Positions 49,671 to 58,086 of a DNA stretch of 64,000 bases are shown here, one piece after another. The position numbers and the translations under genes are program-made. Source of the stretch: CALMZY01 sp052033915 (lineage in GTDB: Bacteria > Verrucomicrobiota > Kiritimatiellia > CAIQIC01 > JAGNIJ01); assembly GCA_052033915.1 (NCBI GenBank), contig JBPOJF010000017.1, forward strand, positions 47,120-111,119. Reading direction: 5' to 3'. The notes below the pieces were generated by a model. The model saw nothing but the letters and a program-made list of their open reading frames with translations, was not told the DNA's origin and made no database searches. The stretch's first letter is position 1. Every line of letters begins with the position of its first letter.

Positions 49671-51416
49671 TTACCGACCGCCTGACGACGCATCCTTATC
49701 CAGTTTGGCGACACGGGTTTCCGAAACGACCGGCGGAATATCCAGGTATCGCACGGCCTGTTCGGCGATTTCACGAAAGACCGGGGCCGACACCAATCCG
49801 CCGGTGTGCAACGGCTGAGGTTCATCCACGGTCACGATGATGGCCAGTTCCGGGTTCTCCGCGGGCAAAAAGCCCATGAACGAAGCCACGTTGGCCGAAT
49901 CCGAGTAGCCGCCGGCAACCGCCTTCTGCGCCGTCCCCGTTTTGCCGGCCACCGTGTAGCCCGCCACGCGCGCTTTCGTCCCGGTGCCCCCTTCCTCGGT
50001 CACACGGCTCAGCAGCTTCTGCATCAGCCGCGCGGTGTCTTCCCGGATCGGGCGCGACACCACCTCCGGCGCAAACTCCATGACCGTCCGGCCCTGGTTG
50101 TCCACCATGCGCTGGATGATCGTGGGCTTCATCAGAAACCCGTTGTTCGCGATCGCGCACAGCATGTTCAACATCTGGATGGATGTGACGCTCACGCCCT
50201 GCCCGATCGAGATCCGCGAGATACTGATCGGGCTCCACTTCGAACGGTTGTGCAGGATGCCCACTTCCTCGCCGGGCAGTTCGATCCCCGTGATGCGACC
50301 GATTCCGAAATCGCGCAGGTACTTCTCGAACCGCCGCTCGCCGAGCGTCAAGGCCACCTTCGCCGAGCCGATGTTGCTCGACTTCTTCAGGATGTCCGCG
50401 ACGGACAGCCGTCCGTACGGGTGATAGTCCCTCAGCGGCCGTCCGCGGAAGCCCCACAGCCCGTTCTCGCAATCATACACATCCTCGGGCTCGACCGTCC
50501 CCTCGTTCAACGCCGCGGCAATGACGGCCACCTTGAAGATCGACCCGGGTTCGTACACATAGCCGATCGGGCGGTTCAGCATCCGGTCTGGCTGCGTCGT
50601 CCGATACAGGTTCGGATCGTAGGCCGGCCGCGAGGCCATCGCCAGAATCTCGCCGGTCTTCACGCGCTCGACGATCGCCCAGGCGCCCTTGGCCCGGTGC
50701 TTCTCCAGCGCGCCATCGAGCGCCTTCTCCACGATGTACTGAAGATTCTGGTCCACCGTGAGATACACGTCCACGCCCGGCCGCGGCTCGATGTCCAAGC
50801 TCCGCCGCCGGTACACCTCGCGGCTCTTGCCGTCTTTCTCGCTGATCCGCAGGCCCGAATGTCCGCGCAGGTACGAATCGAACCGCTGTTCGATGCCGGC
50901 GCTGCCCACGTTCTCCAGGTTGGCGAACCCGATCACGTGACAGAACATCGAGCCCTTCGGGTAGTAGCGAGCCGACGCGTCCTCGAAGAAAACGCCCTTG
51001 AGCTGCATGCGCTTGATCTGGTCTGCCGTATCCTCCTGCACGAATTTCTTGAGACACTCGTAACGGCGGTTCGGCCGGTTCAGCCGGGTGAACACCATCG
51101 CGGGATCGAGCTGGAGAAGGCGCGCGAGTTGCGCACCCACCGCCTTGACCTGCCCGTTTGAATTGATCACCGCGGGATCGACACAGACGTTCTTCACAGC
51201 CATGTCGAGCGCCAGGATGTTGCCGTGACAATCGTAGATGCGGCCGCGTCCGGCGGGCTTCTCCTGAACGTCGGTCCGAATCTGCTCCACGCGCGAGCGC
51301 AGTTGCTCCTTCGGCCCCAGGTGCAGGACCAGAAGACGCGCCCCCAACCCCACCCATGCCGTCACCAGCACGAGCACAACCAGCACCATGCGCCCCATGT
51401 AACTTCGATCAGTCAT
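49671..51416 (-). CDS. ftsI: Septal penicillin-binding protein (FtsI/PBP3 class)
   Basis: 581 residues. One N-terminal membrane helix (MVLVVLVLVTAWVGLGARLL), the dimerisation domain (RGRIYDCHGNILALDMAVKN), then the transpeptidase with EPGSIFK (Ser292, Lys295), KKSSNIG (SxN, about 346-348) and AGKTGTAQ (KTG). Cross-links peptidoglycan at the septum with FtsW. There is no PASTA domain. ATG 51416 overlaps the ftsL stop by 8 bases, so translation is probably coupled; upstream in-frame starts lie within ftsL. Confidence 0.95.
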   Translation of the reverse strand: MTDRSYMGRMVLVVLVLVTAWVGLGARLLVLHLGPKEQLRSRVEQIRTDVQEKPAGRGRIYDCHGNILALDMAVKNVCVDPAVINSNGQVKAVGAQLARLLQLDPAMVFTRLNRPNRRYECLKKFVQEDTADQIKRMQLKGVFFEDASARYYPKGSMFCHVIGFANLENVGSAGIEQRFDSYLRGHSGLRISEKDGKSREVYRRRSLDIEPRPGVDVYLTVDQNLQYIVEKALDGALEKHRAKGAWAIVERVKTGEILAMASRPAYDPNLYRTTQPDRMLNRPIGYVYEPGSIFKVAVIAAALNEGTVEPEDVYDCENGLWGFRGRPLRDYHPYGRLSVADILKKSSNIGSAKVALTLGERRFEKYLRDFGIGRITGIELPGEEVGILHNRSKWSPISISRISIGQGVSVTSIQMLNMLCAIANNGFLMKPTIIQRMVDNQGRTVMEFAPEVVSRPIREDTARLMQKLLSRVTEEGGTGTKARVAGYTVAGKTGTAQKAVAGGYSDSANVASFMGFLPAENPELAIIVTVDEPQPLHTGGLVSAPVFREIAEQAVRYLDIPPVVSETRVAKLDKDASSGGR

Positions 51417-51801
51417 GTACAACAGTTCCGGCACGCTGAACATACTCGCGCCGTTCCACTGAAGCCCGCATCGATGCGGATTCGCTGGAACGATACCGGA
51501 GACGGACCACACGGCTCTCTTCGGGGTAATCCATCGTGAGATTGTTGTGGCGCAGCATCGCCAGGATGTTGCCGGGCGACTTCATGTTCGACCACTTGTA
51601 CTCTTCGTTGATCACGCGCTTGTGGATCTCGACCTTTTTCTCCTCGAGGCTCTTGATCTGCCTGCCGAGCGAATCACAGCGCCCGCAAAGCCACAGGTAT
51701 CCCAGGGAAATCACGGCCACCGCTCCGAGAATCGCCGCGAAGGGAGCGGGGAAAATGAAGCCGTCGGAATCCTTTTTGCGGTTCTTCTTATGTCGCGCCA
51801 T
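51409..51801 (-). CDS. ftsL: FtsL-like divisome protein
   Basis: 130 residues: a basic N-terminus (ARHKKNRKKDSDG), one membrane helix (FAAILGAVAVISLGYLWLCG), then a coiled coil (DSLGRQIKSLEEKKVEIHKR) and a short tail. This build and its place between rsmH and ftsI identify it as FtsL, which bridges FtsB/FtsQ and activates FtsWI. Sequence identity within the family is always low, so position is the main argument. Confidence 0.8.
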   Translation of the reverse strand: MARHKKNRKKDSDGFIFPAPFAAILGAVAVISLGYLWLCGRCDSLGRQIKSLEEKKVEIHKRVINEEYKWSNMKSPGNILAMLRHNNLTMDYPEESRVVRLRYRSSESASMRASVERREYVQRAGTVVHD

Positions 51802-51804
51802 AAT

Positions 51805-52728
51805 TCAAGCCACCCTTTCCACAACACGTAGTTTCGCGGAGCGAGCCCGCGGGTTTTCAGTCAATTCCTCGTTCAAAGCCGTCACCGGTTTTCGCGTGAT
51901 CCGGCGCACGGCCGGCCGTTCGCCGACCCAATGCCGTCCGCCGGCCGGCAGAGACTCCCATCGGCCGGCATGCCCCGCAAACTTCCGCTTCACGACCCGA
52001 TCTTCCAGACTGTGAAACGAAATCACCGCGACGCGCCCGCCCGGCGCCACCAGGTTCAACGCCGCGTCCAGTCCCCTCTCCAGGCTCTCCAATTCGCTGT
52101 TCACGGCCATCCGCAACGCCTGGAACGTCCGGGTCGCGGGGTGAATCCTGCCGCGCCGCCCGCCCATCGTCCCCGAAACAATCTCCGCCAGTTGCGCCGT
52201 CGTCTCGATCGGCCGCCGCACCCGCTCTTCGCAAATCCGCTTCGCAATCCGCCGCGACGCCGTTTCCTCGCCGAGCCGCCAAAGCAGATCGGCCAGGGCC
52301 TGTTCGCCGGTTTCGTTCACGAGTTTGGCGGCGGTCAGTTCCTGCGAACGATCCATGCGCATGTCGAGCGGGCCATCCTGAAGGAAACTGAAGCCGCGCT
52401 CCGGGGAATCCACCTGATCGGAGGACATCCCGAGATCGAGTAGAACTCCGTCTACATCCTTCAGATCATGGCGCTCTGCCATCGCCATCATGTCGGCAAA
52501 GTCTCCCTGCTCAAGCACGCACCCTGATCCCCACTTCGAAAGCTTTTCCGCGGTCCGGGCCAGCGCGGCGGCATCCCGATCGATTCCCAGCAGTTTCCCC
52601 CCGGCGCCCGCCTTCTCCATCATCGCCGAGGCATGCCCCCCCGCCCCCACCGTCCCATCGATGTACCGCCCCCCCGGCTTGACCCCCATCAGCTCTATAA
52701 CCTCTTTGAGCAAAACGGGTTGATGCAT
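51805..52728 (-). CDS. rsmH: 16S rRNA (cytosine(1402)-N4)-methyltransferase
   Basis: 307 residues. Methylates C1402 in the ribosomal P site. Seen: MHQPVLLKEVIELM at the start, YIDGTVGAGGHASAMM (SAM loop), GIDRDAAAL, LLDLGMSSDQVDSPERGFSF, LDMRMD, RIHPATRTFQALRMAVNSEL, and VISFHSLEDRVVKRKF. ATG 52728 has GGAGAGTGGAA before it. Standard dcw position after mraZ, but here one extra gene lies between. Confidence 0.97.
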   Translation of the reverse strand: MHQPVLLKEVIELMGVKPGGRYIDGTVGAGGHASAMMEKAGAGGKLLGIDRDAAALARTAEKLSKWGSGCVLEQGDFADMMAMAERHDLKDVDGVLLDLGMSSDQVDSPERGFSFLQDGPLDMRMDRSQELTAAKLVNETGEQALADLLWRLGEETASRRIAKRICEERVRRPIETTAQLAEIVSGTMGGRRGRIHPATRTFQALRMAVNSELESLERGLDAALNLVAPGGRVAVISFHSLEDRVVKRKFAGHAGRWESLPAGGRHWVGERPAVRRITRKPVTALNEELTENPRARSAKLRVVERVA

Positions 52729-52786
52729 TTCCACTCTCCACACTCCCCGGCCGCGCGTCCGGTCATTGCGGAGTACGACCGGTCCA

Positions 52787-53155
52787 CTAACTCAGAATTC
52801 CGTCTCCCCGCCGCGTCCACAGACCGGAGAAATCGCGGGGCAGCGACCGCAGGGTCCCGCAGTGCTCCGAGGGCTCCGGCGAGGTCAACTGGTACCGCAG
52901 ATTCTTGTTCCGGAGCGGCAGGGCCAGGCGCCGGCACTCGTCGCGCCCGTCATATAAGGAACCGTTGACGTGAAGAAACTTGGCGATGGCGAGCATGCTC
53001 ATGCGTTTTCCTTTCTTGGGCTCCTCGACGCGAGGCTCGGCAACCCGCTTCTTCTCGGGCACGGCGGGGGACTGGACCTCAACGCGCGTTTCCGCGGTTT
53101 GAATGAAATGCTTTGTTTCGTCGCTCCAGAGTTCCGTCTGAATTCCTTTTGCCAT
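52787..53155 (-). CDS. Hypothetical protein between mraZ and rsmH
   Basis: 122 residues beginning MAKGIQTELWSDETKHFIQT, then a charged, low-complexity stretch (VEVQSPAVPEKKRVAEPRVE EPKKGKR), and a C-terminal part MLAIAKFLHVNGSLYDGRDE CRRLALPLRNKNLRYQL. CGGAGC repeats precede ATG 53155. mraZ and rsmH are usually adjacent, so an insert here is unusual. No family recognised; codon pattern is like its neighbours. Confidence 0.6.
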   Translation of the reverse strand: MAKGIQTELWSDETKHFIQTAETRVEVQSPAVPEKKRVAEPRVEEPKKGKRMSMLAIAKFLHVNGSLYDGRDECRRLALPLRNKNLRYQLTSPEPSEHCGTLRSLPRDFSGLWTRRGDGILS

Positions 53156-53256
53156 GCTCCGGCTCCGTGTCCCCCCGTTGTGATCCTCCCACCACGGGGC
53201 CTCGCCGGCGCCCGCGAGATCATCGGACAGACCGAGGAGTTGCATCCCGATCTGCG

Positions 53257-53706
53257 TTAGAAACCCACGTACTTGGCCGCTTCCCCGAGTTGGGGTTGGT
53301 CCAGGGACCCAGTCTCTTCTTTCCATCTGTCAGGACTCCATAGTTCGAACCCGTCAAAGGTTCCGACCAAAACCACCTGATTCACCAACTCCGCGTACTG
53401 CAACAGTTCGTCCTTGATGCGTATGCGTCCCTGGGTGTCCCAGGGAACCAGATCGGCGCGAGAGGCGAGCGTGCGAGCGAACTGTCGCCCTTTTTCGTCG
53501 GCGATGGAGAGATTGCGGAGTTTCTCCAACCGACGGTTCATTTCACGGGCAGGGTAAACGCACAGGCACTTGTCGTTGACTCCAGGGAGAACGAACAGAC
53601 CTCTCGGCACACCCACCAACTCGCGCCAATCTGAGGGGATAGTCAGCCTCTTTTTGGAGTCCAGGGAATGGGTGTACGTATTGACGAATACGCCTTGCCC
53701 AGCCAT
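53257..53706 (-). CDS. mraZ: Transcriptional regulator MraZ
   Basis: 149 residues with two SpoVT/AbrB-like half domains: NTYTHSLDSKKRLTIPSDWR ELVG and DTQGRIRIKDELLQYAELVN. MraZ binds repeats in its own promoter and controls the dcw operon. Start at ATG 53706 after GTGGAG; longer frames upstream read through the leader. First gene of the minus-strand dcw operon. Confidence 0.93.
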   Translation of the reverse strand: MAGQGVFVNTYTHSLDSKKRLTIPSDWRELVGVPRGLFVLPGVNDKCLCVYPAREMNRRLEKLRNLSIADEKGRQFARTLASRADLVPWDTQGRIRIKDELLQYAELVNQVVLVGTFDGFELWSPDRWKEETGSLDQPQLGEAAKYVGF

Positions 53707-53761
53707 CTCACTCGCTCCACCTATGGTCCCGTCCTCCACTAGACTTTCCTCCTGACACATC

Positions 53762-53790
53762 TTTAAACACTTTGCCCCACAATCTGTCAA
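53762..53790 (-). promoter_or_regulatory. dcw operon promoter upstream of mraZ
   Basis: On minus, TTGACA (53785-53790) and TTTAAA (53762-53767) are 17 bases apart, about 55 bases before the mraZ ATG. TGGAG-type repeats between promoter and gene could be MraZ boxes. Confidence 0.65.
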
Positions 53791-53973
53791 CAGCTTTTCA
53801 ACATTTTTTTCTTTTAAAAAGGCCCGCGAATTTGCGATTCTCCGCGCCAGACAAGGGATTTCTTAAAGACTTGTTAACAGGGTGCCGAGGTTTTACGGAG
53901 TGCGGGTTGAATCCGCTGAATCCCCCACCGCTGCCCACCGTCACAAATACACAACCCACAAAGGAGTCCGATC

Positions 53974-54723
53974 ATGGAAAGCGGTCGTGTTCTTCGCAAC
54001 TCACAGATCATCATTCTCGGCGTCTGCATCGCGTTCGCCACCGTCGCCTCGAGCGTCATCCTCTCCCGCGGATTCATGAAGCTCATGAAGTTCACCAAGG
54101 AGGTCATCAGCGTCACCGGCTCCGCGAACCAACTCATCACGAGCGATCTGGCCACGTGGGACATCTCGTTCGCACGGCGGAGCACGGACCTGACGGCGGC
54201 GTATCAGGATTTGCAGAAGGATCTCGACCGCGTGAAGGCGTACCTGCGCTCGAAGGGAATCGCCGACAGCGAGATGGTCGTCTCGCAGGCCTACACCGTC
54301 ACTCTCTACAAGAAGAATAGCGACGGCTACGACACGAACGAGATCGAGGGCTACCGGCTCTCGCAGAGCGTCACCCTCCGCTCGCCGGACGTCGACAAGA
54401 TCACCGCGCTCTCGCGCGAATCCACCGAGCTGATCCACGAAGGCATCGCCGTCAACTCGTCCGCGCCGCGATATTTCTACACGAAGCTCGACGAACTCAA
54501 GGTCGAGATGCTCGCGCGCGCGACGGAAAACGCGAAGCAGCGCGCGGCCGGCATGGCGAAATCCACCGGCAGCCGGATCGGCGCCATCCGATCCGCAAAG
54601 ATGGGCGTATTCCAGATCACGCCGCCGACTTCGACCGATGTCTCCGACTACGGCGAGAACGACACCTCCTCGCTCGAGAAAAAAGTCATGGCCGTCGTCG
54701 CCGTCACCTTCGCGATCGAGTAG
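53974..54723 (+). CDS. SIMPL-domain (DUF541) exported protein
   Basis: 249 residues. N-terminal helix IIILGVCIAFATVASSVILS, then the SIMPL domain: VISVTGSANQLITSDLATWD ISFAR, AYLRSKGIADSEMVVSQAYT, and the alpha-beta repeat ending in VMAVVAVTFAIE. SIMPL proteins are periplasmic or membrane anchored, with poorly known roles in stress and signalling. AAGGAG precedes ATG 53974. It is divergent from mraZ. Confidence 0.88.
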   Translation: MESGRVLRNSQIIILGVCIAFATVASSVILSRGFMKLMKFTKEVISVTGSANQLITSDLATWDISFARRSTDLTAAYQDLQKDLDRVKAYLRSKGIADSEMVVSQAYTVTLYKKNSDGYDTNEIEGYRLSQSVTLRSPDVDKITALSRESTELIHEGIAVNSSAPRYFYTKLDELKVEMLARATENAKQRAAGMAKSTGSRIGAIRSAKMGVFQITPPTSTDVSDYGENDTSSLEKKVMAVVAVTFAIE

Positions 54724-54730
54724 AAAGGCG

Positions 54731-54808
54731 AACCGCGAAAGACACGCCGCCCGCGAAAATCAGGCCGGATTTTCTTCCGTTTTCGTGCCATTCGTGTATT
54801 TCGTGGTT
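54731..54808. repeat. Dispersed palindromic repeat, copy 2
   Basis: AACCGCGAAAGACACG at the left and TTCGTGTATTTCGTGGTT at the right, with AAAATC/GATTTT inside. Same family as 2937-3009 and 62665-62743. It lies between two plus-strand genes. Confidence 0.6.
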
Positions 54809-54831
54809 AACTTTTTCAGATAGGAGATGAA

Positions 54832-55917
54832 ATGAAAGACATCCGCGTACAGAACCTTGCGAAGATCCTCGTCCGGTACAGCGTCCGCGCAAAAAGCCGC
54901 GAGCTCATCGCCGTGGACGGCGTCGCGCCGGGCGAGCCGCTGATGCGGGCCGTGTACGAGGAATTGATCCGGGCCGGCGCGTTCCCCGTCACCCGCATGG
55001 CCCTCAGCGAAGCGTCCGAGATTTTCTTCAAGCTCGGCAAGCCGCACCACTTCACGAGCCTCACGCCGCTCCAGCGCGCGATGGCCGACCATCTCGACGG
55101 CTCGATCTACATCGACTCCAGCCCGAACACACGCGCGCTCTCGGCCATCGACCCGAAGAAGCAGGCGCTCTATTCCCGCACGACGAAGCCGCTGCGCGAA
55201 AAAATGATGAAGAAGAAGTGGTGCCTGACCCTTTTCCCCACCCAGGCCTACGCGCAGGACGCGGAAATGAGCCTGTCCGACTTCGAGGATTTCGTCTATA
55301 CGGCGACGTTCGCCGACACGAAGAATCCGGTTGCGGCCTGGCAGGCGCTCTCCAGGAAGCAGGAGCGGCTGATCCGCAAACTGCGCGGCGCGTGCCAGGT
55401 CCGGATTGTCGGCCCGGAAACCGATCTCTCGTTCTCCGTGAAGGGCCGCGTGTTCATCAACTCCGCCGGCCGCCACAACATGCCATGCGGCGAAATCTTC
55501 ACCGGCCCGGTTGAGAACACCGCCGAAGGATTCATCCAGTACTCCTACCCCGTCTGCCACGCCGGCCGCGAGGTGGACGGCATCCGGCTCGTGTTCCGCA
55601 AAGGCAAGGTCGTGGAAGCGACCGCCGAGAAGAATGGGAAATTCCTGAACGCGATGCTCGATATGGACGACGGCGCGCGGCGGCTCGGCGAGTTCGGCAT
55701 CGGCACGAACTACGGCATCCAGAAGTTCATCAAGAACATCCTGTTCGACGAGAAGATCGGCGGCAGCATCCACCTCGCCCTCGGCCAATCCTATTCCGAA
55801 ACCGGCGGCATCAACCGGTCCGCCCTGCATTGGGACATGATCAAGGACCTTCGCCAAGGCGGCGCAATCTACATCGACGGCAAAGTGTTCCAGAAAGACG
55901 GAAAGTTCGTGTCCTGA
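54832..55917 (+). CDS. M29-family metallo-aminopeptidase
   Basis: 361 residues. M29 enzymes (AmpS/AmpT) remove N-terminal residues with two metal ions. Seen: VRYSVRAKSRELIAVDG at the N-terminus; NMPCGEIFTGPVENTAEGFI with the Glu metal ligand; GRLGEFGIGTNYGI with a further Glu; and LALGQSYSETGGINRSALHW DMIKDLR with the His and Asp ligands. Complete and close to the usual 370-410 residues. GAGATGAA precedes the ATG. Confidence 0.88.
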   Translation: MKDIRVQNLAKILVRYSVRAKSRELIAVDGVAPGEPLMRAVYEELIRAGAFPVTRMALSEASEIFFKLGKPHHFTSLTPLQRAMADHLDGSIYIDSSPNTRALSAIDPKKQALYSRTTKPLREKMMKKKWCLTLFPTQAYAQDAEMSLSDFEDFVYTATFADTKNPVAAWQALSRKQERLIRKLRGACQVRIVGPETDLSFSVKGRVFINSAGRHNMPCGEIFTGPVENTAEGFIQYSYPVCHAGREVDGIRLVFRKGKVVEATAEKNGKFLNAMLDMDDGARRLGEFGIGTNYGIQKFIKNILFDEKIGGSIHLALGQSYSETGGINRSALHWDMIKDLRQGGAIYIDGKVFQKDGKFVS

Positions 55918-56004
55918 ATTCGGCCCGCAGATGACACGGATGGGCGAGGGATTCGCGTCGGCGGCGGAAGGAACCCTATCGGACTTTCCGCCCCATAAAG
56001 CGGT

Positions 56005-57966
56005 TCACTTCACCACCGCGCCGCTGGAAAGATCGCCGTCGATGCCGACGAGGCGGAGCGACTCGCCCTTCGACGCGGCCAACAGCATGCCCTGCGACTC
56101 CACGCCGCGAATCGTCGCGGGCTTGAGATTGGCAACGATGACCACGGTCCGCCCGACGAGATCCTCCGGCTCGTAGTAGAGCGCGATACCCGCGACAATC
56201 TGCCGCTTCTCCTCGCCCATCATCACCTGAAGCTTCAGGAGCTTCGTCGCGCCCTCAATTTTTTCGGCGGCGACCACGCGCGCGGTGCGCAACTGGACCT
56301 TGGAAAAATCGCTGTAGTCAATGAGTTCCGCCGCTCCGACCGGCGTTTCAGCCTTCGCCGCCGGAGCCGGCTTCGGCTTGGCCGGCTGCACGCTCAGTTC
56401 CAGTTGCTCGCCCGGCTTCGGATCTTCCGCGGCGATGCGCGGGAACAACCCGCCGATTTCCGCGATCGGCGTGCCGGCCGCAAGAACTCCCCACTCGCGC
56501 AACTGCGCCTGGTCCGGCTTCGGCTTCCGGATACCCAGCGCCTTCCGGAGTTCGGACATCTTGTCGGGCATGACGGGGAAAAGCAGTGCGGACGCGACAC
56601 GGAGAGCTTCCGCGGCCGTGTACAGCGTCGCCCTCAGCGGCGCCTTGTCCTCCTGCTTCGCCAGCGTCCAAGGCTGCTTGATTTCGAGGTATCGGTTGAT
56701 ACCGCGGACCGCCGCGATCACCTGCCCCAGCCCCTCGCTGATCCGCATATCGTCCACGGCCTTTTCCATGCCCTGGACGGCATCCTGAATCGCGTCCCAC
56801 AAAGCCTTCTCGTCGGCGCCTGAAAGAGCGTTCGCGGGCGGCTCCGGAATTTTTCCGCCGCAGTACCGGACCGTCATGTTCAGAACGCGGCTGAGCAGGT
56901 TGCCGAGATCGTTTGCGAGATCGGCGTTGTAACGCCGCACGAACGCGTCTTCCGAAAAGTTCGCGTCCTGGCCGAGCGTCATCTCCGCCGTCACGAAATA
57001 GCGGAACGCGTCCACCCCGTACGTCCCGATCATGTCCATCGGGTTAATCACGTTGCCGAGCGACTTGCTCATCTTGCTCTCGCCGATCAGCCACCAGCCG
57101 TGGGCGAAAATCGTCTCCGGCATTTCGACGCCCATCGCCTTGAGCATCGTCGGCCAGTACACCGTGTGCGTGGTCAGGATGTCCTTGCCGATCAGGTGGT
57201 ACGACGCCGGCCACCACTTCTTGAACTTCAGATCGTCGCTCCCGTAGCCCACGGCGCTGATGTAGTTCACGAGCGCGTCGAACCAGACGTAGCAGACGTA
57301 GTCCTTGTCGAAGGGCAGGTCGATGCCCCAGGCCATGCGGCTCTTCGGCCGCGAGATGCAAAGATCGTTCAGCGGCTTGCGCAGGAATCCGAGTGTCTCG
57401 TTCCGCCGATGGTCGGGCTGGATGAATTTCGGGTGCTCGTTGATGTACCGGATCAGCCACTCCTGGTACTTGCCCATCCGGAAAAAGTAGTTCGCTTCCT
57501 TGATCTTCTCGACGGACCGGCGGCATTCCGGGCATTTGCCGTCCACGAGGTCCTTCTCCATGAAGAACCGCTCATCCGGCACGCAGTACCAGCCGTCGTA
57601 CTCCGCGCGGTAAATCTCGTCGCGATCGTGCAGGTCCTGGAGGATCGCCTGCACCACCTTCTTGTGACGCGCCTCCGTCGTCCGGATGAAATCGTCGTTC
57701 GTGATCTTCAGCTTATTCCACAGTTGCTGGAAGCGGACGACCGTGCTGTCCGCCTGTTGTTGCGGAGTAATGCCCGCCGCGTCGGCCGCCTTTTGCACCT
57801 TCTGGCCGTGCTCGTCCGTGCCGGTCAGGAAATACGTCGGCACATCCAGCAGCCGGTGGTAGCGCGAAAGCACGTCGGCAACAATCGTCGTGTACGCGTG
57901 GCCGATGTGCGGCTTGTCGTTCACGTAATAAATCGGGGTCGTCACGTAAAATTTAGTGCGTTCCAT
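56005..57966 (-). CDS. metG: Methionyl-tRNA synthetase
   Basis: 653 residues. Class I synthetase: PIYYVNDKPHIGHAYTTIV with HIGH, KMSKSLGNVINPMD with KMSKS, and a CPEC-type knuckle near residue 145. After the anticodon domain a Lys/Pro/Ala linker leads to a C-terminal tRNA-binding domain (IDYSDFSKVQLRTARVVAAE ...), so it is the dimeric, EMAPII-tailed form. It charges tRNA-Met in the cytoplasm. No other gene overlaps it. Confidence 0.97.
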   Translation of the reverse strand: MERTKFYVTTPIYYVNDKPHIGHAYTTIVADVLSRYHRLLDVPTYFLTGTDEHGQKVQKAADAAGITPQQQADSTVVRFQQLWNKLKITNDDFIRTTEARHKKVVQAILQDLHDRDEIYRAEYDGWYCVPDERFFMEKDLVDGKCPECRRSVEKIKEANYFFRMGKYQEWLIRYINEHPKFIQPDHRRNETLGFLRKPLNDLCISRPKSRMAWGIDLPFDKDYVCYVWFDALVNYISAVGYGSDDLKFKKWWPASYHLIGKDILTTHTVYWPTMLKAMGVEMPETIFAHGWWLIGESKMSKSLGNVINPMDMIGTYGVDAFRYFVTAEMTLGQDANFSEDAFVRRYNADLANDLGNLLSRVLNMTVRYCGGKIPEPPANALSGADEKALWDAIQDAVQGMEKAVDDMRISEGLGQVIAAVRGINRYLEIKQPWTLAKQEDKAPLRATLYTAAEALRVASALLFPVMPDKMSELRKALGIRKPKPDQAQLREWGVLAAGTPIAEIGGLFPRIAAEDPKPGEQLELSVQPAKPKPAPAAKAETPVGAAELIDYSDFSKVQLRTARVVAAEKIEGATKLLKLQVMMGEEKRQIVAGIALYYEPEDLVGRTVVIVANLKPATIRGVESQGMLLAASKGESLRLVGIDGDLSSGAVVK

Positions 57967-58086
57967 ATGAATCTCTCAAGTGCGCGCCATTATAGACGCC
58001 CCCGCGCCGGAAGCAATCGAAGTGTAAAGGTCTTCCATACAACCGCTGTTGAAGAGAACAGGATCAACCACGAATTGGTTTACGGT

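Noticed and set aside
48082..49818. 578-codon plus-strand ORF opposite murE
   Set aside because: Antisense shadow of murE.
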